Of a stretch of DNA of 64,000 nt, positions 23,721 to 36,352 are shown in pieces. The stretch is from Montifringilla adamsi. Its lineage: Eukaryota > Chordata > Aves > Passeriformes > Passeridae. A model generated the notes under the pieces. That model was not told the DNA's origin, searched no databases, and saw nothing but the letters and a program-made list of their open reading frames with translations. The stretch covers positions 17,505,937-17,569,936 of the forward strand of contig JAGGNK010009114.1 of the NCBI GenBank assembly GCA_017590115.1. Reading direction: 5' to 3'. The position numbers were made by a program, and so were the translations under genes. How positions within the stretch are numbered: position 1 is the stretch's first letter; every line of letters starts with the position of its first letter.

Positions 23721-26700
23721 TCTTGTTTTCTTTAAGTGAACGACAGGTGATGGCTTTAGCTCCGTGCTGTCGCTTACCCTGTCCTGTGCCTCAAGTTAAT
23801 GCGACCTTTGTGTCAGGGGGTATTTTCCAACTGAGAGAGCAAGAGGCAAAGTTTGCCAGAGGAGGTGGATGAAGAAGAGAACAGTGTCAGGGACTAAACT
23901 CACCCCTAGCCATTTGAAACCCTCCTGTCCTTTCTATCTCAACTCCCCACGCACTACAGAGAAATCTCTTTCTTTTCCATTTCAAATTGCAGATGCTGAC
24001 CCTCACCCACACAGCTGCCCATAGCTGTCATTTTCCTAACGCCCTCAGGGCACCTTCATGTCCTACCAGTCCTTCTGTGGTCTGATAGTTTGGACAGGAG
24101 GGAACAGAAGGGTAGAGTGGCTCCCTGTTTAGGCATTTCATACTGTCTATCCACCAGCAGAAACTGAAACAGACCCTTGGTTACTCTGAGTCATTAAACA
24201 TCTTTCAGTCAGCTTTTCAGGAGAGGGCTTCCTATCCCTGAGGTTCCTGGTCAAATTTCAGCTGAGAAAAAGGCACTTTACTCAGGGTACTTGTCAGCAT
24301 TGACTGCCAGCTTTCACCGTCAGATGAGTTTTTTCAGACAGTCAAATGTTCTATTCTCCTGCCATGATTATAGAATATTGCTATTGTCACACCATTTTTA
24401 GATCATAGTTAGGTCAAGCCCAGTAGAGTCAGGTGCAATATAATGATGGTCAGAGGGGTTTCGTATCCTGAGATAAAGAACAAGGTAGCCTGAAAGGTAA
24501 CTAAGCCGTTTTACAGAGATGTTATGAATCTAAAAGTTTTTAGGATGCATTGTTTATATCTGCTTGTTAATTTCAGAGTAAGAAATTGCACAAATCAATG
24601 TGTGTTTACAGTATCCTCGGTTACTACACAGTTAGACAAACACTGGCTCTAGCAAAGCAAAATGGCTGGAGTTATCTTTTTTATACTCTCGAAAATATTT
24701 AGCTGTGCTCACACAACATCTGAGACCTTGATTAAGCAAAGACTATATATAGCTCTTGGACAGAGAAACAAGGCAAAGTTTGCAGAGCTGTCCAAGGACT
24801 TCTCTAAATAGTAAATATCCTTCCACAGTTTAAGTAGTTTGCTGCACCTACTGGGGAAATATGAACTCCAGTGTAAAAGTAAATTGTCACACTGTATGAA
24901 ACAAAAGATCCCATCAAGTCTGGCGTGATATATTTTCCTTACTACCCTTCTAGAAAGTACATATGTTGAAGTGAAAATTACTTCAAAAATTACTTTAAAA
25001 GGATTCCACTCATTTCCTCTCTAGCCTGTTGATGAGTGTAGAAAATAAGGTGAAATCTACTAATTAATTTTACAGAGACTCTGGCAGCAGCTCTGTCTTC
25101 TAAATGTTCCTGTTCTTCCCATTCCTTTCTAAGCCAAATCTGATGAAGAAAAAGACTTCTTTGTTCCTTGTCTGCCTCTCCTGAAAGAAATCTCAGCCAT
25201 TTTATGGTCTAACTGCTGCTCTTCCCCCCGTGTGGAAGTTTGTACCACAACATCAAATACCTTCTCCTGGCCTTCAGAACCCACCACATCACGTAGGCCA
25301 AATCATCTTCTGCACCACTCTCTCTGGGGCTCCCAGCATCTGCACTTCCTCTTACCTTAACACAGCTCCTCAGGGAAGAAGTCTTCTCCACCACGGCTTT
25401 GTCACCCAAACTTCCCTTTACTCTCCTACTTCCTTCCAGATTAAAGTAATTTCTTTGCTGTGCTGATTGCTTTTCATGTCTCATTTTAGATGTTGTTTAG
25501 TTTGCCATGGTAAAATACTTTGATCATATGATTGAAAGGGATGGATTGAATATGTTTTTGATGGATTTTTCTACTTGAGGTAATACTATGAAGGGACCTT
25601 GGGATACTTTTTGTGTTGAAAAAAGGTATTTAAAAAAACAAGTGTCTTTTCCTGTGGATGTTTGTACCTGGAAACTCAAGCAGTGTGCCTGTGAGTTCAG
25701 TCCAAAAGTTCATTCTGCTGCTTCACTGTTCATTGCAATCACTTTAGCTAAGCACTGAGTGGGAAACATCTTTCATCTGCTTCGCAAGAGCGTCGAGAGG
25801 TTTTGAGCAGCTTTTCAGCACCTGGAACCAAACTAGCAGAATTTGGAGTGAAGTGACTGAGATACAGTCACTTCTGCTGAAAGTGACCTTTCTGCTCTGG
25901 AAGAACAATGTTCCCATTAGCCAAGGGTCTAAATGGATTTGAGTGTTGTAACACTGTAGAGATGGTTACAGATCTGTAAAAGAAGTGAAACACTTCACTT
26001 GCATGAAACTGAAAAGAAACTGAACATCTCTATACCTTTATGACTTCCATCACAAACATCTGAGTTGCTTCTGGGAAGTCTAATAGGATGTTCTGTATCA
26101 GTTTAGCAATTTTGTGTTCACAAAGCCCCAGATAAACTGAAAGCACCAAGGATGAACATTATACTGTACCCAAGAGCTCCCAAAAGCAGCCAGTTATTCA
26201 GGGATTACTCCACCTCCCTCCTGATGCACAGACCATAGAATCTGGATGAACTACAGGGATCTGAAATGAGCTGCAGAGACTTACTGAGATGGTCACCCAA
26301 GCACTGAATATGCTCTTAGGAACAATAGTCAGCATGTGCCTTTTGTGTTGCCATTCTGTGTATTTTACCTCACAGCTTTCCAGCCTTTGGCTTGGGGGAG
26401 TTATATTGAAGGAGCTCTGCAAGATAACCAAGAAATGTGACTAGGCTATGACTGGCTAAATTTGCTTAACTTTCCCTGGCAAATACTGAAGGCACCAGAA
26501 AATAGAAAGGACTGCAAACCTGAGGTTTTAATCAACTGCAATATTATGAATGAAGAAAGGAACAGCTTTTACACAGCTCTTACTGCTTTAAATTAAAAAA
26601 AAAAACAAAACAACCCAACCCCCCCCCCCCCCCAAAAAAAAAAAAAAACATAAAAAAACCCCAAATAAAAAAAAACCCATTACTTTGCATTTGACAGGAT

Positions 26701-28054
26701 TTGAGATTGCTTCCAGGCTTTCACAGGTAGCTCGCTGACCCTCGAGGTCTCCTCATCTATTCCATGCTGGTCCACTTTTCAGATGGAAGCCAGCCTAGCT
26801 GGGTTCCCATTGCTCTCTGCTGAACAGAAGCCCTGAGCAGTGGCTACCACCAGGAGCATGAATGTAGTCATGGTGTTACAGCCGAGAAAGAGGACACTGA
26901 ACTGGAAAAACTGAGAATGAACAAGGTCCTGAAAGTGTGCATTATACTGACAGAAACACTGAGCTTATTTTGGTTTTACAAGAGGAAGATTAACAGGTGA
27001 CTCAAACATAGTCTATAAATACTCACATGGAAAATCAACATTTCATAAAATATGCTCCTGAACCTCACAACAAAGATACAAGAGCCACAGAATAAACACT
27101 GCAAGTTAATGAAGTGAGGCTAAGAACAGACTGCAGTGAATGCAATCCACCATGAGTGTAACTTTCCCAAACTTTGTGGTTAAAGCCACCTCCCGCCATC
27201 CCTATTTTCTAGATATAATTACAGACTAATTTTTTTTTCACACACACACACAAAAAAACCCCCAAAAACGTTGAACAGAAAGGAATTAATTTAGGTTTTG
27301 TGGCCAGTTTGAGAGAGGAGAGCAAAGGAGCTCACCAGGACTCTTTCTGTCATTACAATCTCTGACATCTCCTGCCAAAGGCTTCCAAAAGCCATCTTAT
27401 TAAAGTCACCTCCCTGCTCTACCTCGTGAGTGTGGAGCAATGTGTCCCCTTCCCTGACAGTCAAACTGCCCCATGCTCATATGTTGTGATGTGCTGTCAA
27501 CACAATCATCCTGACACAATGAGAACCACATTAACTGAACTTAATAGCAAAACAAATATCAGGAAGAATACCACACAGACTGGCTTATTTTCTTATTCAA
27601 GTCATTCATTAAAACTCTCACCATTTTCTTACTTATCAGAGGTCACCATCAAATTTCCAGCTGCCACTAAATTTCCAGGCACAACATAGCACTGATGTAT
27701 CCACGAGGTCTTTTTGCCGCAGAAATTAAGCTTCATTTGTGAGCTCTCCCCAATGTCATATTAATCATTTTGACTGTCCTGATTTTATCACTAGAATCAA
27801 AATTTTCTTTCTTCCTGGTGAACATTTCTTTTAAAGTCATTTTGTTGTGGAAACAAAATAAAATATTTACACAATGAGGAAGATGGATGATTGGATGACA
27901 AAATAAGTGCTTTTTAAATGCTCATTATACATCTATTGGCATTGGCTGTCTCATTGTGAGCTACAGGCTGCAATCGTGGGGACACACAGTAGCCGTGTTT
28001 ACATTGCTGCAAGAGAGATCTCCGGAGCCAGCAGCACAAGTAGGAAAGCAGCAT
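23721..28054. other. Intergenic, upstream of TFCP2L1
   Basis: Mostly unique, AT-rich DNA. It contains an A/C low-complexity tract (26,590-26,683) with a C15 run at 26,619-26,633 and a short CA run with A/C tract at 27,240-27,268. No exon, RNA gene or CR1 piece is recognised. Any distal enhancer of TFCP2L1 could lie here but cannot be seen from sequence alone. Confidence 0.7.
26590..26683. repeat. A/C-rich low-complexity tract with C15 homopolymer
   Basis: Runs of A interrupted by C blocks, including 15 consecutive C at 26,619-26,633. Similar A(n)C(m) tracts occur at 10,620-10,650, 27,240-27,268 and 45,911-46,036. Confidence 0.9.
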
Positions 28055-28060
28055 ATGACT

Positions 28061-28074
28061 TAAAAGAAAAAAAA

Positions 28075-28106
<32 letters not shown>

Positions 28107-28145
28107 AAAGAAGGAAAAAAAAGAACAACAGCAGAAAAAAAAAAA
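28061..28145. repeat. A-rich low-complexity tract (85 bp)
   Basis: A runs with scattered G and C. It could be the tail of an inserted retroelement on the plus strand, but I recognise no element body upstream and no target-site duplication, so it is left as low complexity. Confidence 0.9.
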
Positions 28146-28754
28146 TCATGTACTTTTTGGCCAGCAGCAGACACTGACTCTGCAAACAGCTGTGCCCAGA
28201 ACATGGCTGGGGGTTAGTTATGGTCCCTCTGCCTGAGGTCACCGTCTGTGCTGTGCTCCTGTCCTGGCTGGAGCAGCTGAATCCATCACACCCTCACACA
28301 CCAGGGTGGCAGAGAGGGGACCGTCGCTGCCTGGTGCTTTGTGAGCAGCAGTGGCAGGAGGTGCAGCATCGTCACTCAGGGCTGACAACAGCCCAGCTCT
28401 GCTCACAGCTCTGCTGCCCGAGGAGGCTTTGCTTCATAGCTGCAAAATTGTCGCTGGGCCAAAAATATCTGTGATGGCTGAGTGTATCCCACATCCGCCC
28501 ACCAGCCTGGTCTGCCACCCTGCCCCAAACACTGGTGTCAGCACTTGCAGGAAGAGGAGAGCAGGGAGAGGAGAGGCCAGGAGCCAGGCTGCAGCAGGAA
28601 CTGACTGCTTCAGCCAGCTTGGCCAAGGGTGGGTGTGGGAAAGCAGAAGAATTCCAGAAGATGTCTAGTCCATAGATCCCACAGATCAAGGCTGTGTCCT
28701 CTCTACTCATGGAAAGGGAGTCCTAAGAGGCTGAACAAGAGGCAGAAGACTCCC

Positions 28755-29580
28755 TGTGGAGATTTGCAGGCACGACCAAACTGGGTGTGGTGGTTGGCAT
28801 ACTGAGCACCCATGCTTTGATCAGCAGGACCTTGGGAAACTTGAGGCCATGGGAAACCTCACTGAGTTTTGCAGAGCCATGCAAAGCACTGCAACCCGCT
28901 GGAATAACCCCATGCAGCAGTTCAGGCTGCAGGGAACCAGCTGACTGCTGAGCAGCCCGAGTGAGGAGGACCCAAATGTTGTCTTGAAAGATTAAGTACA
29001 AAAACAACAGTTCCCCCTTGCCACAAATGAGGCAAGCCATTCCTCATAATGCATGAGATCAAGGAAGGCTATCACCCCTTCTCCTTGATGCTGGTGGAAC
29101 TGCACCTGTTTGAGCCTCCTGTTCAAGGTGGAGAATTTGGACAGATCCAGCAGGTGAACTGCTGAAGCACTCGGGGCACAGACCACCTCTCCTGTGAGGA
29201 AAGTTTGAAGGCATTAGGCTTGCTGGGTCTGAGGATGATGAGGTTAAGACAGGTCCTAATAGCAGCCCACTATGCAAAGGCATTAAAAAAGGTGATGAAG
29301 TCAAGCACTTCTCATTAGCAGCAGTGATCATGGCAATGTCCACAAGCTGTCACTTGGAGATTAGGCTGAGCATTAACAGAAACTTCTTTACCAGAGGACT
29401 GGAACAGGCTACCAGACAGGCTGTGGCATCTCCACCCTTGGAGGTGTTCAAGACGACATCAGCAGAGCCATGGTTGATGCAGTCCAGTGTAGGCTCCAGC
29501 CCTGTTTGGAGGTGGAGTTTAGATTAGAGATATTCAGAGGTCACTTCCCCCAACATTTCAACAAGTCTGTGAAATCCTGC
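28755..29580 (+). mobile_element. CR1 LINE fragment (3' part of ORF2 plus 3' end)
   Basis: Plus-strand CR1. It starts in the reverse-transcriptase region, where 'tttgcaggcacgaccaaact' corresponds to FADDTKLG with the catalytic Asp pair replaced. It continues through the conserved end of ORF2 (aacttctttaccagaggact, then ggaggtgttcaag) and finishes in a CR1-type 3' end (ttcagaggtcacttccccca ... tctgtgaaatcctg). Stops and frameshifts throughout: a dead copy. Confidence 0.8.
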
Positions 29581-29584
29581 AAGG

Positions 29585-31085
29585 GGTACTGTGGTCCTGA
29601 CCCAGGTTTTAGTCTACATGCTCCATAATCCCCTTCCTACTCAAGGCGATGTCCAGGTCTTTACCAAATGTGTAATGCCCTAGCACATGTGGGATGGCCA
29701 CAGTTTCCTACTTCCTGAAGAGACTCGTGGTAAAAGGTCTGCATGCTGCTCTACTGCATGTGCTGTCCTGCCCCAGTGAGACTTCTGTGCAAGAGCCAGC
29801 TGAAAAGTGGTTATTTTTAACTCCAGAGGAAAGGCTTTATTATAATCTGGAGCTGGCAAAGTAACAGTGTCAAGTAGCCACATCCTCTCCAATGTAAACT
29901 CTTCAGACATGAAATAATTTCAGGATAATTACTAGACACAGTTGAGCACGTAGAAAGAACTCAAATGCTGCACTCCAGGGCATTTATCTGTTGTAGGACA
30001 GCACTAAGTATGAAATACATTACAGTCTTTCATTTCCCCTGAAACACTTTAGAGACATTTTAAATTCCTTGAGAGGAAAACAATTCAAGATGCTTCATGT
30101 ACTCAAAACACCTTTCAATAGTCCCTCAGAGAATGCTTAGTGCCTCAGCAGAATCACATAGCCCTTCAGAAACACTATGTTTGAAAACTCAAAATACAAG
30201 AATACATTGGCAATTATTATCAATATTATTAGTATAATAATATTGGTTCTTTGCTTCAAAGTAAAGCTTCCATCAAATGAGGTTTTTCTTACAAAAATGC
30301 TCTAGTTAGATGATTCACACAAGAAATTCATAACTAAGAAGACAGACTGGAAAAGGGAATGTGGTTTTCTTTTATTAGCTACATGTAGTCTGACTGTAAT
30401 TATTCCCAACTGGAATATTTGTACATAAAAGCAATTTTGCAATGATAGTAATTTGTACAATTATTCTAATAACATGTTATTCCCTTAATTTTTATAAACA
30501 AATTCTAAGACTCTTTTATTGTGTTTGCAGAGCAATTCCCAAGTCAAATAATGAAGCCTCCCAAGTTCCCTACAAGGTAAGCTAAGGGGAGGTGGGTGCA
30601 GACTGACCTCTACTGCTAGTTACAAATGCATTTATTTCTTCAGTATTCCTTTCTCCCCCAGGACATCCCAGATTTCCTGCTTATACAAGGTGTCCTCTCT
30701 TGTCTCTGTAAGTCCTGTGGGGCAAGTTAACACATTCGTATTAACACAAATTAAGGAGTTAATACATTTGTATTAACTTCATATGATGGGACAGAGTGTG
30801 GGTGCACCATCACCATTAGGTAATGAGCAAGTCACTCCACATTGCAGGAAACTTGAATGCAAACTAACCTCACCAAGAACAGTGATGGATGTGTGAATAA
30901 ACCCCAGGGTGCCCAGTCTAGCTCTCCTTAGCAGCCACGCAGTAGGAACAGGGAGAAGCCATCTCTTTCAAGGTGGGAGATGCACTATTGAAGTCTGTGA
31001 TTTCACTTGCTTCTTATGCATGCAGGGATAAACTTAAGAATTGTTTGACAAAAAGTAGTGGAGTTACAGGAATGTCAGAAATGTG
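29585..31085. other. Intergenic, nothing recognised
   Basis: AT-rich unique DNA between two CR1 fragments. No exon-like frame or RNA gene is seen. Confidence 0.65.
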
Positions 31086-31087
31086 CG

Positions 31088-31340
31088 TGTGGAAGAAGAA
31101 TCACAGAAACACAGAATATCCTGAGTTGGAAGGGATGCACAAGGATCATTGAGTGTAGGTCCTGTTCCTGCAGAGGACATCCCAAGACTCACACCACGTG
31201 CCTGAGGACATTGTCCAAACACTTGTTGAGCTCTGGCAGGCTCAGTGTTGTGACTGCTTCCCAGGAAGCCTGTCCCAGTGTCCAGTCACCCTCTAGGGGA
31301 AGAACCTTTACCTGTTATCCTAATATCTAACCTAGATATT
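31088..31340 (-). mobile_element. CR1 LINE 3'-end fragment (neoavian-type)
   Basis: The plus strand carries the reverse complement of a CR1 3' end: 'gagttggaagggatgcacaa', then 'ggacattgtccaaacacttg', 'gagctctggcaggctcagtg' and 'gaagaacctttacctg'. It starts at the usual aatcacagaa...cacagaat end. The wording resembles the CR1-J-like group of neoavian birds (from memory). An AT-rich tract follows at 31,335-31,378. Confidence 0.85.
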
Positions 31341-31344
31341 ATTT

Positions 31345-34300
31345 TATAATTATTTTATAATTATTATTATTATCTAACCTAACTGTTATTTTCTTCATAA
31401 CAGTGGGCACATTATATAACTTTACAATAACCTGAGTGGGACCAATAGAAATGTGACAATTTCAGCACCTTCCCACACAACCCAGGGCAATGGTTTAAGA
31501 TACTGTAGTTTCCAAATTTTTAAGACTTGAAATCACCAATTTCAAGTCTGTAATACACAAATCATCTGCCCACTGAGGTACTCTTGTGCTGTGGATAAAG
31601 ACTTTCCAGAAAGGAATGGGATAGCATCTGAGGGCACAAACTGTAATGAATACCCTCAAATAAGACAATCCCAGTGACCAAAGCACAAAACTGCTGCACC
31701 TGCACTTGCAAAAGAAGGCTCGAGGGTTTGTTTTCACAGTGCAATAACTAACCTCACTGCACAGCCCTCCTGGGGGCCATTACTTCAGCTTTTCCCATGA
31801 TATAGGTGGGGGAGTCAGCAGCAGTTCAGATGCACAATATTCAGTACTGCTGGCTACAGCATGGCAAAAATGACCCGTTTCTTGCCTCCTCTAGGTCTGA
31901 CTGTCCAACAGCAGTTGGACTAAAGAGAGAACAGATACCAAGGATACAATTAAAGCTCACTGCACTGAGCAGAAACTGCTGTCTTCAGTGGGATTTTGTC
32001 TCAGGCTAGAAGCACTCCCGTATTTCATAGTAAAGACAAGTGCAGACTTTCAGAGGAAATTTTTTCTATTGTTCTACTTTAATCAATCAGTGCCAATTAA
32101 CCAACATTTAGTTTCAGCTTGAGGAAGGAATGACAGAAATAATTATGTCCTGAGACAAACATCCCATCAACTTCTCCAAATCATTAACTGCCTCAGATGA
32201 ATTGGCAATCAATTAACTGAGATTAAAAAGTCTAACACACAAACCATCTTCATTCCCCTCTCTAGAGCCAGGATGACACAAAGTTACTACCCAACCTCTG
32301 CAGTGTTCATATAAATGCAACCTTATTCTGTAAAACAGTTTTGCTGGTTCATCTCAGGACAGGGGTTCCTCTGACACTGAAATTCAACATGGATTTGCTC
32401 TTAGCTGACCCTGAGCAGGGAATGGAATAACCACTCCTGACACGTCTGTTTATATGGCATCAGCTGAACAACTGTGTTACCACAGAATAATTCAATCAAG
32501 AGCCTTGTGCTATAGATATGTGTTGCCCATTGTAAAAGAAATTTGTGGGCTTTAAGACAGATTATTGTAGATAGACTGAAGATGTAAAAATTAGAAATAC
32601 TAGTGTGAAATAGGCTAAGGTTGTAGTAGTTTCAGTGTAGCTCTGCCTTCCTTATTTGAGTTATTATAAATATTTGTTTAGTATAGGGTGCACAGCATCC
32701 TGAATTCCCTGGATTGTGCCAGTGTGATCCCATTGCTATAAACACTGAAGATGAATCAGATTAATCCTTCCAAGCATCTGCTTTCATTTATCAAAACAAG
32801 GTTAAGAAACCTGGTCACAATTTATAAACATCTCTTGGGAAGGGTCTTTTCTTGACACAAGCAGAAGTGAGGTGGTAACACTGAAGGGGAAGCTGAGTTC
32901 ATCCAGCAATGTCCATCTTATAACACCTGGTGTGAGCAGTAGCAGTCATGGAGACTATTAATGGTGAGACAGGACCATTATTTTTATGATAAATAAATGG
33001 AATAAACCTAAAGTGACATAATCTACTTAGTAGTGTCAAACAGTCAGATTTATATCTAATCATCACACCTGCTTTTCAATAGTTTCCATTTATTTGAAAT
33101 GGCTAGCATTTTGATTTTATCATTATACCTGCCTCTTGTGCTTGTTTTCTTCAAAAGCATAAAATGCATTATTCTGAAGTTCTTCTTCCAAAGTTTCTTG
33201 TTTGGCCTGTTCTAAACTTAGCAGTGAGTAAACTTACAAGGTTTTGATCCAGCAATCCAAACATAAACTGCACTGAAGAACTGTCTGAACCATTGGTGCC
33301 AGTGCACAGCATGACTGGGAATCCATGGGGAATTCCAGAAAAAAAAAGCCACATTGTGATAACATTTACAAAAGAGGAGGGATGGCCTCCTTGAGCAGCT
33401 TGCTAACTGCCCAGATCTAGGAATCAAACAGTGAGGAACATGATGACGTGGAGAGATGTCTCTTGGTAGAGGCTGTGGGTGGCACACCTGGTGTTATCCC
33501 AGCTCAGCAGCAGGGAGTTGGGAACAGACTGTGGCCTTTGAGTGAAAAGAAATGTGCTTTTAATAAAGGTAACTTCTTCTCCTGCTGTCACCCCTGGGAG
33601 GGTCTGAGGCTCTGTTTCAGCCTGTGGGATGTCCTTTTCTGCAGGCCATCCCTTGTTTGATGGTGCCTCTCTGCCAGGTCCAGCCCAACACAGTTGGGCA
33701 TGGATAAATGTGACCAGAGGAGTTTCCCTCTGCGGCCCCTCACCTGTGGGGATTTAGATGCCAGCAGCTGCAGTGCAATCCCTGTCTCCTCCTGGATATG
33801 GGGGTCATGCTGCAGCAGGTTCAGCCTGTGACCCAGAGACCCTGCAAGGGCCCAGGTTGCTCCTTGTGTCATTCCCTCTCCAGTGGAAAGGGATTGCACT
33901 TCACAGGCCAGCTGGCTACAGATGGGACTTTTGGGGGAATCCCATCTCTACTGGAAATAAAAATAATGGTTGAAAATCATTGAACTACACAAATGCAAGA
34001 GCCTTCCAGTGGCCTTGAATATGCTATTCATTGAGGTCGGAAGCTGCTATGGAATTTTTCAATACATGATTTAATCCGGGCAGCCTGAGCTCCAGAAGCA
34101 GAGGGAGGAAACCCTTCGACTCTGGAGCCAGGGGCCCTCAGGCAAGGAAAGGGAACATTTTCAATGGCTTTTAGAGGACACAGTGGCCAAGTCATGCATG
34201 TTCCAGCAGTTCACTGGCAGCACTATAAAGCTAGAAGAGAAGTGTCAGGTGAGCTTTCTAAAAGGACAAAGATTGTTCCCTACTCTGGAGCATGCTAACA

Positions 34301-36290
34301 TTTGGACATTTGTGGGTTTTAACTGAGTCATGGTTTGAAGGCAACCTCAGCATAGAGATTTTTGGCCACCCTCAACAGAGTCAGCAGAAGCTCCTCAGCA
34401 GGCAGAAACCTGCTGTGGCACCCACTTCTCAGCAGCTGAGGTGTCCCTAGTTGCTTCTGGGGTGACACAGTCCTGCCCTGAGAGCTGCACTGCCTCCCCA
34501 TGCACTTCCACCCACCTGCAAGGCACACTGTCCCTCTTCCCTCACCTGTACCAGCAGTCCCAGGAGACAAGCAGCTCTCTCTGGGAATTGTTCTTCCTTC
34601 AGGAGAGGAAAAAATGCCTTTTTTTGGTCTTCAGTTTTCTTCTCAGATGGATCAGTCCCAGTGTGGAGCAGTGGTGCCAGCACAGTGTGGGGAGCAGGGA
34701 GGGAAGAAGCCAAGGGAGGGCTGGGGATGGATTCTGCTCTCGGCCTAGTGAGGTATGAATATATATATGTACCACTGAGGGTATAGCATAGTAAGGGAAG
34801 AAGCCAAGGGAGGGCTGGGGATGGATTCTGCTCTCAGCCTAGTGAGGTATGAGGGTATAGCATAGTCTCAACTCCAAAGAGACCAGTGTCTAAACAGCTT
34901 TCCATGAACTACTTCCACATCTTCCTGCCTTGATGGCATTCCCTCCCTCCTGACAAAGTTTGCTGACATTTTCTGCATACAGCATCTTCTTTTCTATTCC
35001 AGAATATCTGGAACCTTATTAATAAAGCAAACAAACCCATGAGTCCTAACCTTCACTGTTTGTTTCATTCAGTCCCAATAACCCAAGGGAAAGTAAAACA
35101 CAGCATTCACTGCCTGGTTCCTGAAGGGTGTGGGAGCAGCTCTCAGCAGGGAGAGGAGACCCAGAGCTGGGGAGTACCTGAAGGACACAGACTGTCTCTC
35201 CTCACCCTGCACTACACAGCTCTTCCCAGGCCTTCTGGTAAATGTGTTTTGGGACAGAGCTTCAGGGGGGATGTCCTCAAGTCAAGGGAACATCATCACC
35301 AAAGAGGGACCTATTCAATTTTCTGTCCTTCAAATGCCAGTGGCCTTTTTGTGGGTGTCTTTGACTTTAGAGACTGGTCGAGGAATTTGTACTTCACACT
35401 CAATTGCATCCAACTGCTTTTAAAGCAGAGAGCATTGCCAGCCCAAGAAATACAATCTTATCCCAAGGCCTTGAGAAACGTGGTGGCTGTTTTTAAGTGT
35501 CTTGCTCCATCACAAGCAGCTCTTTGTCAAGGGCACCCAAGGCTAACCAACAGTGATAAGGGGATCACATCCCCCGCTGCTGCAAATGGTCCTGCTGCCC
35601 CAAGGGAATCAGGCTCTAAAGGAAAAACCAGCCCCTTGACAGCCTGGTGCAGAGGCAGAGCTCCCAGGTACCCTCGGCACCAAGGGGTGGCAGTGCTCAG
35701 TTCAGGGTGCTAAGCCTGCACACTGGCTTTAGTCCCAAGGGAAGTGGCATCACCCCACACAGGCAGGGACCATCAGCTGCATTTCCCATCTCGGGGCCAG
35801 TTAACCTTGGAGAGCCAAGGGGAGGGGAGGCTCCCCCTGGCAAAGGTGCCTTCTGTGGTAAGCATGAGAGGGGGGGAACCCAGGACATAAGGTAAGAAAA
35901 CAAACCCTAACACAAACGGAGCTGAAGGGATGGCTGCATAAAATTTGAATGTGTTTCAACAATGGAGGAAGCCCATGACTGAACATGTGTTTTAACTCCC
36001 TGCAGATATGTAATGGCTGTGGAGGGATCCTGAAAGTGCTGAGAAACAGCAGAAAAGCAGAAACTCACCATCCCCTTGATAATAGGAGCCTTGAAGGAAG
36101 GTGTGCCCCGTGTCCCCAGAAGACCTTCCAGTGACTGTAAACTGCTTTGCTAATTTTTTAAATTTTTTTTTTTTCTGGATGCGCAGTTTGCAAGGCCTTC
36201 TCCTGAAAGGGACCTGTTAGTGCAGCATCCCATGCTCTCTTTCCCCACCTGCACATCTAGGGCAACTGGGCTGTCACCACAGGAGCACTG
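31345..36290. other. Intergenic, mostly unique sequence
   Basis: Holds the 94-bp-period duplication at 34,701-34,866 and a 224-codon open frame on the plus strand (35,039-35,713) with no recognised domain. GC content rises from about 33.5 kb rightwards. I see no conserved exon. Confidence 0.65.
34701..34866. repeat. Tandem duplication, period 94 bp, second copy internally deleted
   Basis: 58 bp at 34,701-34,758 (gggaagaagccaagggaggg ... gaggtatga) recur at 34,795-34,852 with one base difference. The block gagggtatagcatagt recurs at 34,777-34,792 and 34,851-34,866. The second copy lacks the AT-dinucleotide stretch of about 20 bp found in the first. Confidence 0.9.
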
Positions 36291-36292
36291 GG

Positions 36293-36352
36293 AAGATGGA
36301 TTAGTTAATATTTGCTTAGTGCTCTGGAGATAGCACTATATAAGTCTAATTA
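36293..36352 (+). mobile_element. Relic of an ancient LINE 3' end (L3/CR1-like)
   Basis: The order 'gatggattagttaatatttg', then 'agtgctctggagatagcact' and 'atataagt' resembles the 3' end of old L3/CR1-type LINEs shared by amniotes (GGATTAATTAGTTAATGT...GCGCTTTGAGAT...GGCGCTATATAAGT). Divergent, about 60 bp. Recognised from memory, not by search. Confidence 0.5.

Noticed and set aside
23261..23872. 203-codon plus-strand open frame over the CpG island
   Set aside because: Very GC-rich DNA has few stop codons; the frame is antisense to TFCP2L1 exon 1 and its Arg/Gly/Pro/Ala-rich composition is typical of a chance frame.
28061..28145. A-rich tract as the poly(A) tail of a processed pseudogene
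   Set aside because: No recognisable coding remnant upstream and no clear target-site duplication.
31335..31378. AT-rich repeat region read as a CRISPR-like or satellite array
   Set aside because: Simple ttataattattt/att microsatellite following a CR1 end; no spacers and no regular units.
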